A stretch of DNA of 18,755 nt from Pyrodictiaceae archaeon (lineage in GTDB: Archaea; Thermoproteota; Thermoprotei_A; Sulfolobales; Pyrodictiaceae): assembly GCA_027046105.1 (NCBI GenBank), contig JALTZQ010000073.1, positions 1 through 18,755 of the forward strand, in the 5' to 3' direction. The translations under genes were made by a program, and so were the position numbers. Numbering within the stretch: the first letter of the stretch is position 1; each line of letters opens with the position of its first letter. The notes below the pieces were generated by a model. The model saw only the letters and a program-made list of their open reading frames with translations. It was not told the DNA's origin and searched no databases. This document shows positions 6,738-13,237 of the stretch, one piece after another.

Positions 6738-8672
6738 ATGACCAATGGCGTTAGGGCACAAGCCGTGCTAGAATATCGTGTCGAGGATATTCGTGAAGCA
6801 CGCGTAAACATTCTTGCAGAGATCCCGTGGCGCTATTACCCTGTGGCAAGAACCGATGTAGAGAGAATGTGGAATGAAGCACCGGGAATACATAGGCTAC
6901 TACGTGAGGCACGTGACCTAGAAGATGCACGTAAGAAACTCTATGCATATCTTGCTGAGCTTGAGCAGAAGATACGGGATGGCGAGATAGATCTCCATCC
7001 ATTGGATTACTGGCTTGCACTCCAAGCAATCAATGTGTTTCGCAACATATTGTCTAAGAGAAACGAGAAAATAGCAACTTTCAGTACACTAGAATACCTT
7101 TACCGTTTAGCCAAAGACGATCCCCGCATATACGATGAAGTTGGGATGGGGTTTATTGAGGAATTCCGCCACCTCTTCAAAGCAATCCATGGTACAGCAA
7201 ACTATGCCATGGGTTGGCTTGGCGAGAGACTAGGCGGTATTGAGGCGATAAAGGCCTTCATGGAGGCTAAGGGCCGTAAAGCAGCACTAATACGCTCTAA
7301 CTACCTTGACAATCTAGGTAACCTCGTACTCAACTACGTGAAACGCTATACTAATGGTCTAGACCCAAAGGTCATTGAAGAGCGTAAGCGTAATAGACAA
7401 AAGATCCTCGACTACCTTGGCGCTACACTCGATGACTGGTACGACTACCACTGGCAGTACAGGAACATATTTAAGACAATGAAGCACGTCGAAATGCTTA
7501 AAGAACTCGTACCCTTAACACCAGAAGACATACATAACATTAGAATGGCCATTGAGAACAGAATACCATTCGGTATAACACCATACTATCTAAGCCTCTT
7601 CGACTTTACACGTGCAGACCGTAAGCGTGACCCCGTAGTAAGAGCCCAAGTCATACCGCCAAGATGGTTTGTGGAGATGATGGCCAAACATAGGCATGAC
7701 CGTCGCTACGTATTTGACTTCATGAGGGAAGGCGATACCTCACCCCATGACCTAGTTACTCGTAGATACCCTATGGTAGCAATAATCAAGGTGTCGGATA
7801 CCTGTCCTCAGATTTGTGTGTATTGTCAGAGGAACTGGGAGATAGAATCAGCACTCTTTCCCGAAGGCATAGTGGTTCCATGGAGAATAGACAAGGCTGT
7901 TGACTGGATAGCAGAACACGAGACTATAATAGACGTACTACTTACTGGTGGTGAGCCAATGGTGCTTGGCGATAAGAGGCTAGAAAGGATAATCAAGAAG
8001 CTAGCGGAAATAGACCATGTAAAACACATACGTATTGGTAGTAGGATCGTAGTAACAGTACCCATGAGAATAACTGATGAGACTGCTGAAATGCTAGGCA
8101 GCTACATAGAGCCAGGTAAGAGAAATATCTCGTTCGTAACCCATGTCGAGAGTGTAGAGGAGGTTACTCCAGACCTAGCAGAGGCCGTTCGAAAGCTACG
8201 TAGGCAAGGAATCTATGTATACAATCAGCAGGTATACACTTTTGTGACTAGTCGCCGCTTCCACTACGTGGCGACAAGGATAGCTCTCAAGAAGGTGGGT
8301 ATAGACCCCTACTACAACTTCTACCCCAAAGGCAAGTTTGAGCAAAAAGACTACCTTGTACCTATAGCTAGGATTATGCAAGAGAGGAAAGAAGAGGCAA
8401 GACTATTACCAGGCATGTTCCGCACCGATGAACCAGTATTCAATGTCCCCGCACTAGGCAAGAACCACATAAGAGCATGGCAAGACCGCGAACTAATAGC
8501 TATAACACCACGTTACGGGAACCGCGTCTATCTATGGCATCCATGGGAGAAAGGGATAGCACCCATAAGCCCATGGCCATACGTGGATGTACCAATATAC
8601 GACTACCTTAAACGCTTAGAAGAGATAGGCGAAGATCCACGAGAATACGAAACCATATGGTACTACTATTAA
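6738..8672 (+). CDS. KamA-family radical SAM/PLP aminomutase, predicted glutamate 2,3-aminomutase
   Basis: A 644-residue protein. The aminomutase core runs from about residue 228. It contains the [4Fe-4S]/SAM motif CPQICVYC (Cys356, Cys360, Cys363), TGGEP (403-407), HIRIGSR, and VPALGKN, whose Lys575 aligns with the PLP-binding lysine of lysine 2,3-aminomutase (Lys337 in Clostridium subterminale). The two lysine-binding aspartates of that enzyme (Asp293, Asp330) align here with Lys531 (PYYNFYPKGK) and Asn569 (FNVPALGK). I recall the same Lys/Asn pair from the characterised clostridial glutamate 2,3-aminomutase, so the likely reaction is L-glutamate to beta-glutamate, a compatible solute. Residues 1-227 are an extra, charged, mostly helical domain of unknown role. 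The ATG follows a strong ribosome site and the gene has its own promoter. The family call is firm; the substrate is a prediction. Confidence 0.9.
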   Translation: MTNGVRAQAVLEYRVEDIREARVNILAEIPWRYYPVARTDVERMWNEAPGIHRLLREARDLEDARKKLYAYLAELEQKIRDGEIDLHPLDYWLALQAINVFRNILSKRNEKIATFSTLEYLYRLAKDDPRIYDEVGMGFIEEFRHLFKAIHGTANYAMGWLGERLGGIEAIKAFMEAKGRKAALIRSNYLDNLGNLVLNYVKRYTNGLDPKVIEERKRNRQKILDYLGATLDDWYDYHWQYRNIFKTMKHVEMLKELVPLTPEDIHNIRMAIENRIPFGITPYYLSLFDFTRADRKRDPVVRAQVIPPRWFVEMMAKHRHDRRYVFDFMREGDTSPHDLVTRRYPMVAIIKVSDTCPQICVYCQRNWEIESALFPEGIVVPWRIDKAVDWIAEHETIIDVLLTGGEPMVLGDKRLERIIKKLAEIDHVKHIRIGSRIVVTVPMRITDETAEMLGSYIEPGKRNISFVTHVESVEEVTPDLAEAVRKLRRQGIYVYNQQVYTFVTSRRFHYVATRIALKKVGIDPYYNFYPKGKFEQKDYLVPIARIMQERKEEARLLPGMFRTDEPVFNVPALGKNHIRAWQDRELIAITPRYGNRVYLWHPWEKGIAPISPWPYVDVPIYDYLKRLEEIGEDPREYETIWYYY

Positions 8673-8824
8673 AGCTCCAAAGATCCTTTCTTAGACACCT
8701 CTCAAGTAACCCGGATTCCTACTATCCAGGCAAGCACAAAGACATCCTCATGCCTTACTACATGCTTGTCTTCATCTCGTTCTCTCTTGTGTCCTCAGGG
8801 TTTTCAAGCCAGTACTTCTCTAGT

Positions 8825-9253
8825 ATGGAGTATGGTGGGCTAGTTTTGCCTCTAGTACTGGAGCCAGATCCAAGGATTTATCGTAGCGAGGAATTAATGG
8901 ATGAGCTACGTAAGAAGGTTCATGGCCTTGAGGAGGCATTTACAGAGCTAGCTTCAAGAGTAAAAAGTCAAGGGTCTGAATTAAAGAATGTCACTGAAGA
9001 ATTGTCAAGTATCTCAGCGAGAATGATTAGCATGGAGGCTTTCTACCATGCAGCATCCCTTATAGGAGGTTGGAAGGCTGAGACATGCATACATAATGAC
9101 AATGGTGTTTGTGTGTTATGGAGAGTTAGCGGAGAAGCACATGGCAAGCTTAGTGATGTTGTTGTGAAAAGCGAGGATGGTATTGCTAGGGTGAAAGTAT
9201 CATCTGCTCCATGGTTCTGTGGCTTATGCCCACTTTACACTAGGCGGCGCTAG
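8825..9253 (+). CDS. Small coiled-coil protein with four cysteines, unknown function
   Basis: I do not recognise the family with certainty. From the ATG at 8825 the protein has 142 residues. The middle (about residues 18-75) has heptad-like spacing of Leu, Ile and Val and should form a coiled coil. The C-terminal part has C-x7-C (CIHNDNGVC, residues 88-96) and C-x2-C (FCGLC, 132-135), an arrangement suited to one metal ion or a small Fe-S centre. The frame stays open upstream to an ATG at 8657, inside the aminomutase gene, with other ATGs at 8750 and 8762. None has a ribosome site, and the upstream residues look unlike a conserved domain, so I prefer 8825; a weak TATA-like GGTTTTCA lies about 22 bases ahead of it, which would suit a leaderless transcript. 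The start is the least certain point. The stop overlaps the convergent gene. Confidence 0.62.
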   Translation: MEYGGLVLPLVLEPDPRIYRSEELMDELRKKVHGLEEAFTELASRVKSQGSELKNVTEELSSISARMISMEAFYHAASLIGGWKAETCIHNDNGVCVLWRVSGEAHGKLSDVVVKSEDGIARVKVSSAPWFCGLCPLYTRRR

Positions 9254-10416
9254 ATTATACCAACTGCAATAGCTACTCCAAGGGCCAGAAGTAGAGCTCC
9301 AGCTAGAGGCTCAACTATTTTTGAAGCATATGAGAGCTTCTCTACAGCCTTAGCTGAGCCCAGCAGTACTGCTAAAAGTGGTGAGATAAAGACCATGTTA
9401 TAGAAGGCTAGGAGGCCAAGCTTATCTATGAACGGATAGCCATCGAGAAGAGCTATTGCTGCCACATAGGGGCCAGCTGTACAGGGTAGAAGCGTCCACG
9501 AGGCTACAAAGCCTATTGAGAATGCTAGTACGGGGCTCGCGTCACGAACCCTATCAGCCCACTTACATATCTTACACTCTACACTGCCCTGTAGTGTTCC
9601 ACCACCTATCCTTCTTAGTAGGATGTTTAAGCCAAGCACTGCAGCTGCAACACCAAGAAGTTGGCGAAGCCATACACCAGTTGCTTCTAGAAGCGATGCT
9701 ATGCCAAAGCCTAGGAGGAAGTAGCCAACATAAACTCCTGCCGCTATTGCAAGACCAAGAACTATAGCTCTCCTTGCACCGCCAAGAGCTGATGCTGATG
9801 CAACAAGTAGTGCATAAAAGGCTAAGAAGCATGGATTCACTGAGTCCATGAGAGCTAGTCCTGCTAGAACAGCTAGTATCCCGGCAAGATTCCCTGGCTG
9901 CGTACTTGTATCGGCAGCTTCCTCTGCTACTTTAGAAGGAGCCATTGGGGTTGGAGATTGTAGACCTAGAGCTTCGAGTACACGACTGTATTTTTCCTGG
10001 CCTAGTTCACTACAATCACTTCCCCTACAGTAGAGGATAAGGCTAGTACTAACGAGTTGTTGTACCAAGTTACGTAGCTCGTCTACAGACATTTCACCCA
10101 CTATGAAGGCTCTAGGAGTGTTGTTGAGATAGAGTACAGTGAACGGTATAGCATATCTTATATCCTCAACCACTATATCCCATAGCTTCTTGTATTCTTG
10201 TAGACCAGTCATGTTACTACCAATATTTATGAAGACAAGGCTTCCTGGAAATGCCTCCTCAATCGCTGCGGTCAATGCCTTACAGTGTGGACAACGAGGA
10301 TCACCATAAACAACGAACTTTACAGGCACGGGCTCCGCTTGAGCTGGTTCCAATGCAGTGATTACTAGAAGCAATACCAGGGCTAAAACCATATACACGA
10401 TAAGTGTTTTAGCCAT
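9250..10416 (-). CDS. Thioredoxin-CcdA fusion, membrane thiol-disulfide exchange protein
   Basis: A 388-residue protein in two parts. Residues 5-22 are a signal or anchor helix, followed by a thioredoxin-like domain with active site CPHC (Cys42, Cys45) and a cis-proline region AIPFTV (Pro91). A linker holds C-x4-C (Cys130, Cys135). From residue 177 there is a CcdA/DsbD-type membrane domain with about six helices and the two conserved membrane cysteines in DSVNPC (196) and LLPCTAGP (312), plus C-x2-C (CKIC, 281-284) in the loop between helices 3 and 4. CcdA-type proteins move electrons from cytoplasmic thioredoxin across the membrane; the fused domain outside would receive them and reduce exported disulfides, or the flow could run the other way. 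The ATG at 10416 faces a divergent gene only 19 bases away. The stop codon overlaps the convergent gene at 9250-9253. Confidence 0.9.
   Translation of the reverse strand: MAKTLIVYMVLALVLLLVITALEPAQAEPVPVKFVVYGDPRCPHCKALTAAIEEAFPGSLVFINIGSNMTGLQEYKKLWDIVVEDIRYAIPFTVLYLNNTPRAFIVGEMSVDELRNLVQQLVSTSLILYCRGSDCSELGQEKYSRVLEALGLQSPTPMAPSKVAEEAADTSTQPGNLAGILAVLAGLALMDSVNPCFLAFYALLVASASALGGARRAIVLGLAIAAGVYVGYFLLGFGIASLLEATGVWLRQLLGVAAAVLGLNILLRRIGGGTLQGSVECKICKWADRVRDASPVLAFSIGFVASWTLLPCTAGPYVAAIALLDGYPFIDKLGLLAFYNMVFISPLLAVLLGSAKAVEKLSYASKIVEPLAGALLLALGVAIAVGII
10406..10413 (+). promoter_or_regulatory. TATA-like box for a leaderless membrane-protein gene
   Basis: GTTTTAGC is centred about 27 bases before the ATG at 10436 and there is no ribosome site between, which is the layout of an archaeal leaderless transcript. 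The box lies inside the first codons of the divergent thioredoxin-CcdA gene. Confidence 0.35.
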
Positions 10417-10435
10417 ATTAGCCCTTTACCCCGGG

Positions 10436-10987
10436 ATGGATGCACTCAGAGTTACTCTTCTATATTTAGCTCTCGGTATACTCTTATGGTGCAGCCACAC
10501 CAGGTATTGTCCATCGCCTAGAGGGAGTAGAACATTGATCTTAAAACCCATGGCATACTATAAGCTTATACGATACCTACACTATATCGTAGCAATATTC
10601 TCAACAATAGCAATACTCTTATTTGCTGTATACACCGGTCTTGCTTTAATAGAGCTTCGAATCCCTTCACAAATTAACATAATTAGCCTCATACAGCTCA
10701 TAGTAGTTGAGGCCGTTATGCCTAACTCATGGCTTCTAGCTATGGGGCTTACCCTCTATGCTATTGCAAGGATACTAGGGTTTGAGCGGGAGAGGGCCAA
10801 GAGCTTCCTTGAAGAAGCACTCTACGGCGAACTATCTCTTCATGGTAGGTATAGACTGGATGAGCTAGTTTCAAAATATGGGTTCCGTGATGCTGCTGAA
10901 CTAGTTCGTTTCCTTGAAGAAGTTAAGACGAAAATGAGCGTAAACATACAGATTGACCCACAGGGTGAAGAGGTTTACATCCAGTAA
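10436..10987 (+). CDS. Membrane protein with cytoplasmic C-terminal domain, unknown function
   Basis: From the ATG at 10436 the protein has 183 residues. Hydrophobic segments lie at about 4-19, 46-66 and 80-112 (the last may be two helices), with Cys19 and Cys25 after the first helix. Roughly the last 70 residues are soluble and charged (FERERAKSFLEEALYGELSL, then GRYRLDELVSKYGFRDAAEL). The second part reads like a small helix-turn-helix or helical-bundle fold, but I cannot assign a family. The frame is open upstream to 10358, inside the divergent gene; I reject that start because of the overlap and because a TATA-like box lies in it. ATG 10550 is a shorter option that drops the first helix. 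The shared 19-base gap suggests, but does not prove, joint regulation with the thiol-exchange protein. Confidence 0.72.
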   Translation: MDALRVTLLYLALGILLWCSHTRYCPSPRGSRTLILKPMAYYKLIRYLHYIVAIFSTIAILLFAVYTGLALIELRIPSQINIISLIQLIVVEAVMPNSWLLAMGLTLYAIARILGFERERAKSFLEEALYGELSLHGRYRLDELVSKYGFRDAAELVRFLEEVKTKMSVNIQIDPQGEEVYIQ

Positions 10988-11032
10988 CCCCCTATGTGAA
11001 CACCTAGTCTCAAAGACTTATGGTCATGGGGG
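10988..11032 (+). promoter_or_regulatory. Hairpin that can hide the PP2C ribosome site
   Basis: CCCCC (10988-10992) pairs with GGGGG (11028-11032). After one bulged T, ATG (10994-10996) pairs with CAT (11025-11027). Further in, ACC (11002-11004) pairs with GGT (11022-11024), and AGTCT (11006-11010) pairs with AGACT (11014-11018) around a CAA loop. The right arm contains most of GGGGGTGA (11028-11035), the only good ribosome site ahead of the phosphatase gene. The left arm starts right after the previous stop codon, so ribosomes finishing the upstream gene could open it. Confidence 0.45.
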
Positions 11033-11065
11033 TGAATACACCTGCTCATACCTATCGAGCTTATC

Positions 11066-11953
11066 ATGATGTTTAGTTCACTTGGGTTCTCCGCTGCAGC
11101 ACTTGCAATAGCATTAAGAGACCATTTACGTGGTTTACGCAAGATAGTAAAGAGGTCATGCGGATACTATACGGCTACCGCTAAACGGCACCAAGAGAAC
11201 GAGGACTATGCTACTTGCCTTGAAATACCACTGAGAATAGGTGACAGAGTAGAGAAAGCAGTCATCGCAGCTGTTGCAGATGGTGTTAGTGGTGGGGGTT
11301 GGGGGAGATACGCCTCCTACACTGTAATCACCATGGTGTCTGGAGGGCTTTCCGCATGGCTTACAGAGCTAGTAGAGCGTGAGGAGAGACCAGTTTGCGA
11401 GACCAATGCTAAAGAGGTCAACACGATAATAAGTGACCTCGTAATGCGTGCTGACCGTACCTTAAAAAGCCAGCTACATCATCTGGCTCAACGAAATATC
11501 TATGCAGCCTCAACACTCTCCCTCATAATACTACTCTGCAATAAAATGTACCTAGGCCATGTTGGTGATACGAGAATATACTTGCTTACACGTAAGGGCA
11601 GGGAATCATCTATACACCAGCTTACAACGGATCATGCACAAGGTAATACACTAACCAACTTCATTGGAAGCGTGCCAGCTCCCACACCAACAGGTCAACC
11701 CAGCGTCGATACTGTAGAGGAACCAATAGATTTAAGGAAGCACCGTGACCCACTAATACTACTTCTAAGCGATGGTGTCTATAAGTGTCTAGGCAGTAGT
11801 AATGCAGAGATAGGAGAGGCTATAGAGGAGGTTCTCGAAGAAACACGTGACCCCAAGACTATAGCTCGTAGATTAGTCGAGAAAGCGAGAAAGAACGTAG
11901 AACAAGGATTATGCAGCGATGATGATGCAACCGCTGTCGTGGTAAAACCATAA
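11066..11953 (+). CDS. PP2C-type serine/threonine protein phosphatase
   Basis: A 295-residue metal-dependent phosphatase. The PPM/PP2C motifs appear in order: HQENEDYA (Asp47), AVADGVSGGGWG (Asp72), STLSLIIL, YLGHVGDTRIYLL, TTDHA, LLLSDGVYKC and SDDDATAVVV. The metal-binding aspartates are all present, so it should be active. The first 17 residues are hydrophobic and could anchor it in the membrane, with the catalytic domain in the cytoplasm. The start is uncertain. ATG 11066 and ATG 11069 lack a suitably spaced ribosome site. A CTG at 11042, in frame, lies 6 bases after GGGGGTGA and would lengthen the N-terminal hydrophobic helix by eight residues. It acts on phosphoserine/phosphothreonine proteins; the partner kinase is not in this window. 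The FEN-1 gene follows after 42 bases on the same strand. Confidence 0.88.
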   Translation: MMFSSLGFSAAALAIALRDHLRGLRKIVKRSCGYYTATAKRHQENEDYATCLEIPLRIGDRVEKAVIAAVADGVSGGGWGRYASYTVITMVSGGLSAWLTELVEREERPVCETNAKEVNTIISDLVMRADRTLKSQLHHLAQRNIYAASTLSLIILLCNKMYLGHVGDTRIYLLTRKGRESSIHQLTTDHAQGNTLTNFIGSVPAPTPTGQPSVDTVEEPIDLRKHRDPLILLLSDGVYKCLGSSNAEIGEAIEEVLEETRDPKTIARRLVEKARKNVEQGLCSDDDATAVVVKP

Positions 11954-11958
11954 TGGGG

Positions 11959-11978
11959 CCCTCCCCCTCCTCCCTCCC
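11959..11978. other. C-rich tract; quadruplex-type motif on the minus strand
   Basis: Twenty pyrimidines in a row fill about half of the PP2C to FEN-1 gap. On the minus strand the tract reads as G-runs GGG, GGG, GGGGG and GGG separated by loops of 1, 4 and 1 bases, which satisfies the usual G-quadruplex pattern. The C-rich RNA could also pair with the GGGGT ribosome site at 11980-11984. Confidence 0.7.
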
Positions 11979-11995
11979 AGGGGTAGGCTAGTGTC

Positions 11996-13051
11996 TTGGG
12001 TGTAAATCTACGTGAGATACTACCAAGCAGCGCTATACGCACAATAAGGCTTGAAGAATTGAAGTGGAAAGTTGTAGCCATAGACGCCTATAACGCCCTC
12101 TACCAGTTCCTTACCGCCATAAGACAACCCGATGGCACTCCCCTCATGGATTCACGGGGTAGGGTTACGAGCCATCTCTCAGGCTTATTCTATCGAACCA
12201 TAAACCTTGCAGAGCATGGCATAAAACCAGTGTACGTGTTTGACGGTAAACCACCAGAGATGAAGTATCTTGAGATAGAGAGACGAAAGAAGGTCAAGAC
12301 CGAGGCTGTAAAGAAATACGAGGAAGCCGTCAAGAAAGGGGACATGGAAGCTGCACGTAGATATGCACAAATGGCGTCAAAACTTACTGACGAGATGGTA
12401 GAGGATGCCAAGAAGCTACTAGACGCTATGGGAGTACCTTTCGTGCAGGCCCCTGCTGAGGGAGAGGCTCAGGCAGCATACCTTGCCCGGAAAGGTGATG
12501 CTTGGTGCGCCGCTAGCCAGGACTATGACTCCCTTCTATTCGGAGCACCAAGACTCGTAAGGAACCTAGCCATAACCGGCAAGAGGAAGCTACCACGCAA
12601 GAATGTATATGTAGAGGTTCAACCAGAGCTCATAGAGTTAAACACACTGCTAAAGGAGCTAGGGCTTACGAGAGAACAACTAGTAGCTCTAGCAATACTA
12701 GTTGGCACAGACTATAACCCGGATGGCGTGAAAGGCATTGGCCCTAGAACAGCACTTAAAATGGTAAAGGCTTATGGAGACCCGGTAAAGCTCCTACGTA
12801 GTCTCCCACGACACGAGTTCCCAAAGGATCCTATAGAGATTTATGAGTACTTCCTTAACCCCCCTGCAACGCCCAACTATACTCTTGAGTGGAGAGAGCC
12901 AGACGAAAAACGCATCTACGAGATCCTGGTTGAGGAGCACGACTTCTCGGTCGAGCGAGTCAAAAACGCTATTGAAAGACTTAGAAGGGCCTATCGTGAA
13001 TTCTTCCGCGGACGACAATTCGGTTTAGATGCTTGGTTGAGGAAGAAGTAA
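11996..13051 (+). CDS. fen: Flap endonuclease 1
   Basis: A 351-residue structure-specific nuclease that removes 5' flaps in Okazaki-fragment maturation and repair. The start is TTG at 11996, which gives MGVNL; Gly2 at the mature N-terminus is conserved in FEN-1, and GGGGT lies 11 bases upstream. Motifs in order: [11 protein letters not shown] (Asp30), [10 protein letters not shown], a helical-arch region rich in Lys/Arg, [24 protein letters not shown] (the metal-binding acidic residues), and the helix-3-turn-helix [18 protein letters not shown]. The C-terminal QFGLDAWL (341-348) is a PIP box for binding PCNA. The length is normal for archaeal FEN-1 and every key residue I can check is present. 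Confidence 0.97.
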   Translation: MGVNLREILPSSAIRTIRLEELKWKVVAIDAYNALYQFLTAIRQPDGTPLMDSRGRVTSHLSGLFYRTINLAEHGIKPVYVFDGKPPEMKYLEIERRKKVKTEAVKKYEEAVKKGDMEAARRYAQMASKLTDEMVEDAKKLLDAMGVPFVQAPAEGEAQAAYLARKGDAWCAASQDYDSLLFGAPRLVRNLAITGKRKLPRKNVYVEVQPELIELNTLLKELGLTREQLVALAILVGTDYNPDGVKGIGPRTALKMVKAYGDPVKLLRSLPRHEFPKDPIEIYEYFLNPPATPNYTLEWREPDEKRIYEILVEEHDFSVERVKNAIERLRRAYREFFRGRQFGLDAWLRKK

Positions 13052-13070
13052 GTGAGGAGACAATAAGATC

Positions 13071-13098
13071 GCCCCATCCCGACTGCTTTTCTTGGGGC
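13071..13098. repeat. Hairpin GCCCCA/TGGGGC downstream of FEN-1
   Basis: GCCCCA (13071-13076) pairs with TGGGGC (13093-13098) around a 16-base loop that contains TTTTCTT. It starts 20 bases after the FEN-1 stop codon. The T-rich loop may itself be the termination signal for the fen transcript. Confidence 0.35.
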
Positions 13099-13111
13099 TC
13101 CATAGGGGGAC

Positions 13112-13121
13112 GTGCTAGCAC
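13112..13121. repeat. Perfect 10-bp palindrome GTGCTAGCAC
   Basis: A fully self-complementary 10-mer in the gap before the iron-permease gene. It is one of three palindromes in 118 bases, and its role as an operator is a guess. Confidence 0.4.
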
Positions 13122-13138
13122 CTAAATTGAGTAACAAT

Positions 13139-13150
13139 TCTCAGCTGAGA
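13139..13150. repeat. Perfect 12-bp palindrome TCTCAGCTGAGA
   Basis: A fully self-complementary 12-mer centred about 50 bases upstream of the TATA-like box of the iron-permease gene. It could be an upstream regulator site. Confidence 0.45.
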
Positions 13151-13192
13151 CTTCGTTTTAGAACCGTCTTCCGAGTTTATTCGCGGGGAGTC

Positions 13193-13201
13193 AGTTATAG
13201 G
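13193..13201 (+). promoter_or_regulatory. TATA-like box for the iron-permease gene
   Basis: AGTTATAGG is centred near 13197, predicting a transcription start near 13223, inside the 20-bp palindrome that follows and about 15 bases before the TTG start. Confidence 0.4.
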
Positions 13202-13209
13202 CGTACATA

Positions 13210-13229
13210 TTGTTAGGCTACCCTAACAA
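13210..13229. promoter_or_regulatory. Predicted metal-regulator operator TTGTTAGG-N4-CCTAACAA
   Basis: The two 8-base arms are perfectly complementary around CTAC. The core TTAGG...CCTAA resembles half-sites of DtxR/IdeR/MntR-family iron and manganese repressors (DtxR consensus contains TTAGG and CCTAA). It covers the predicted transcription start and ends 8 bases before the permease start codon, which suits a repressor that blocks transcription when iron is plentiful. The right arm runs into the AAGGGG ribosome site (13228-13233), so as RNA it could also form a hairpin next to that site. Confidence 0.55.
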
Positions 13230-13237
13230 GGGGTATT

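Noticed and set aside
8657..8824. Upstream extension of the coiled-coil protein to the ATG at 8657
   Set aside because: It overlaps the aminomutase gene by 16 bases, has no ribosome site and its residues do not resemble a domain or a clear signal peptide. The ATG at 8825 is preferred but not proven.
10358..10435. Upstream extension of the membrane protein to the ATG at 10358
   Set aside because: It would overlap the signal peptide of the divergent gene, and a TATA-like box lies within it at the right distance for the ATG at 10436.
11026..11076. A 16-codon reading frame starting at ATG 11026 (MGVNTPAHTYRAYHDV)
   Set aside because: It is very short, its start lies inside the hairpin and it overlaps the PP2C gene. 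Nothing supports it as a real peptide.
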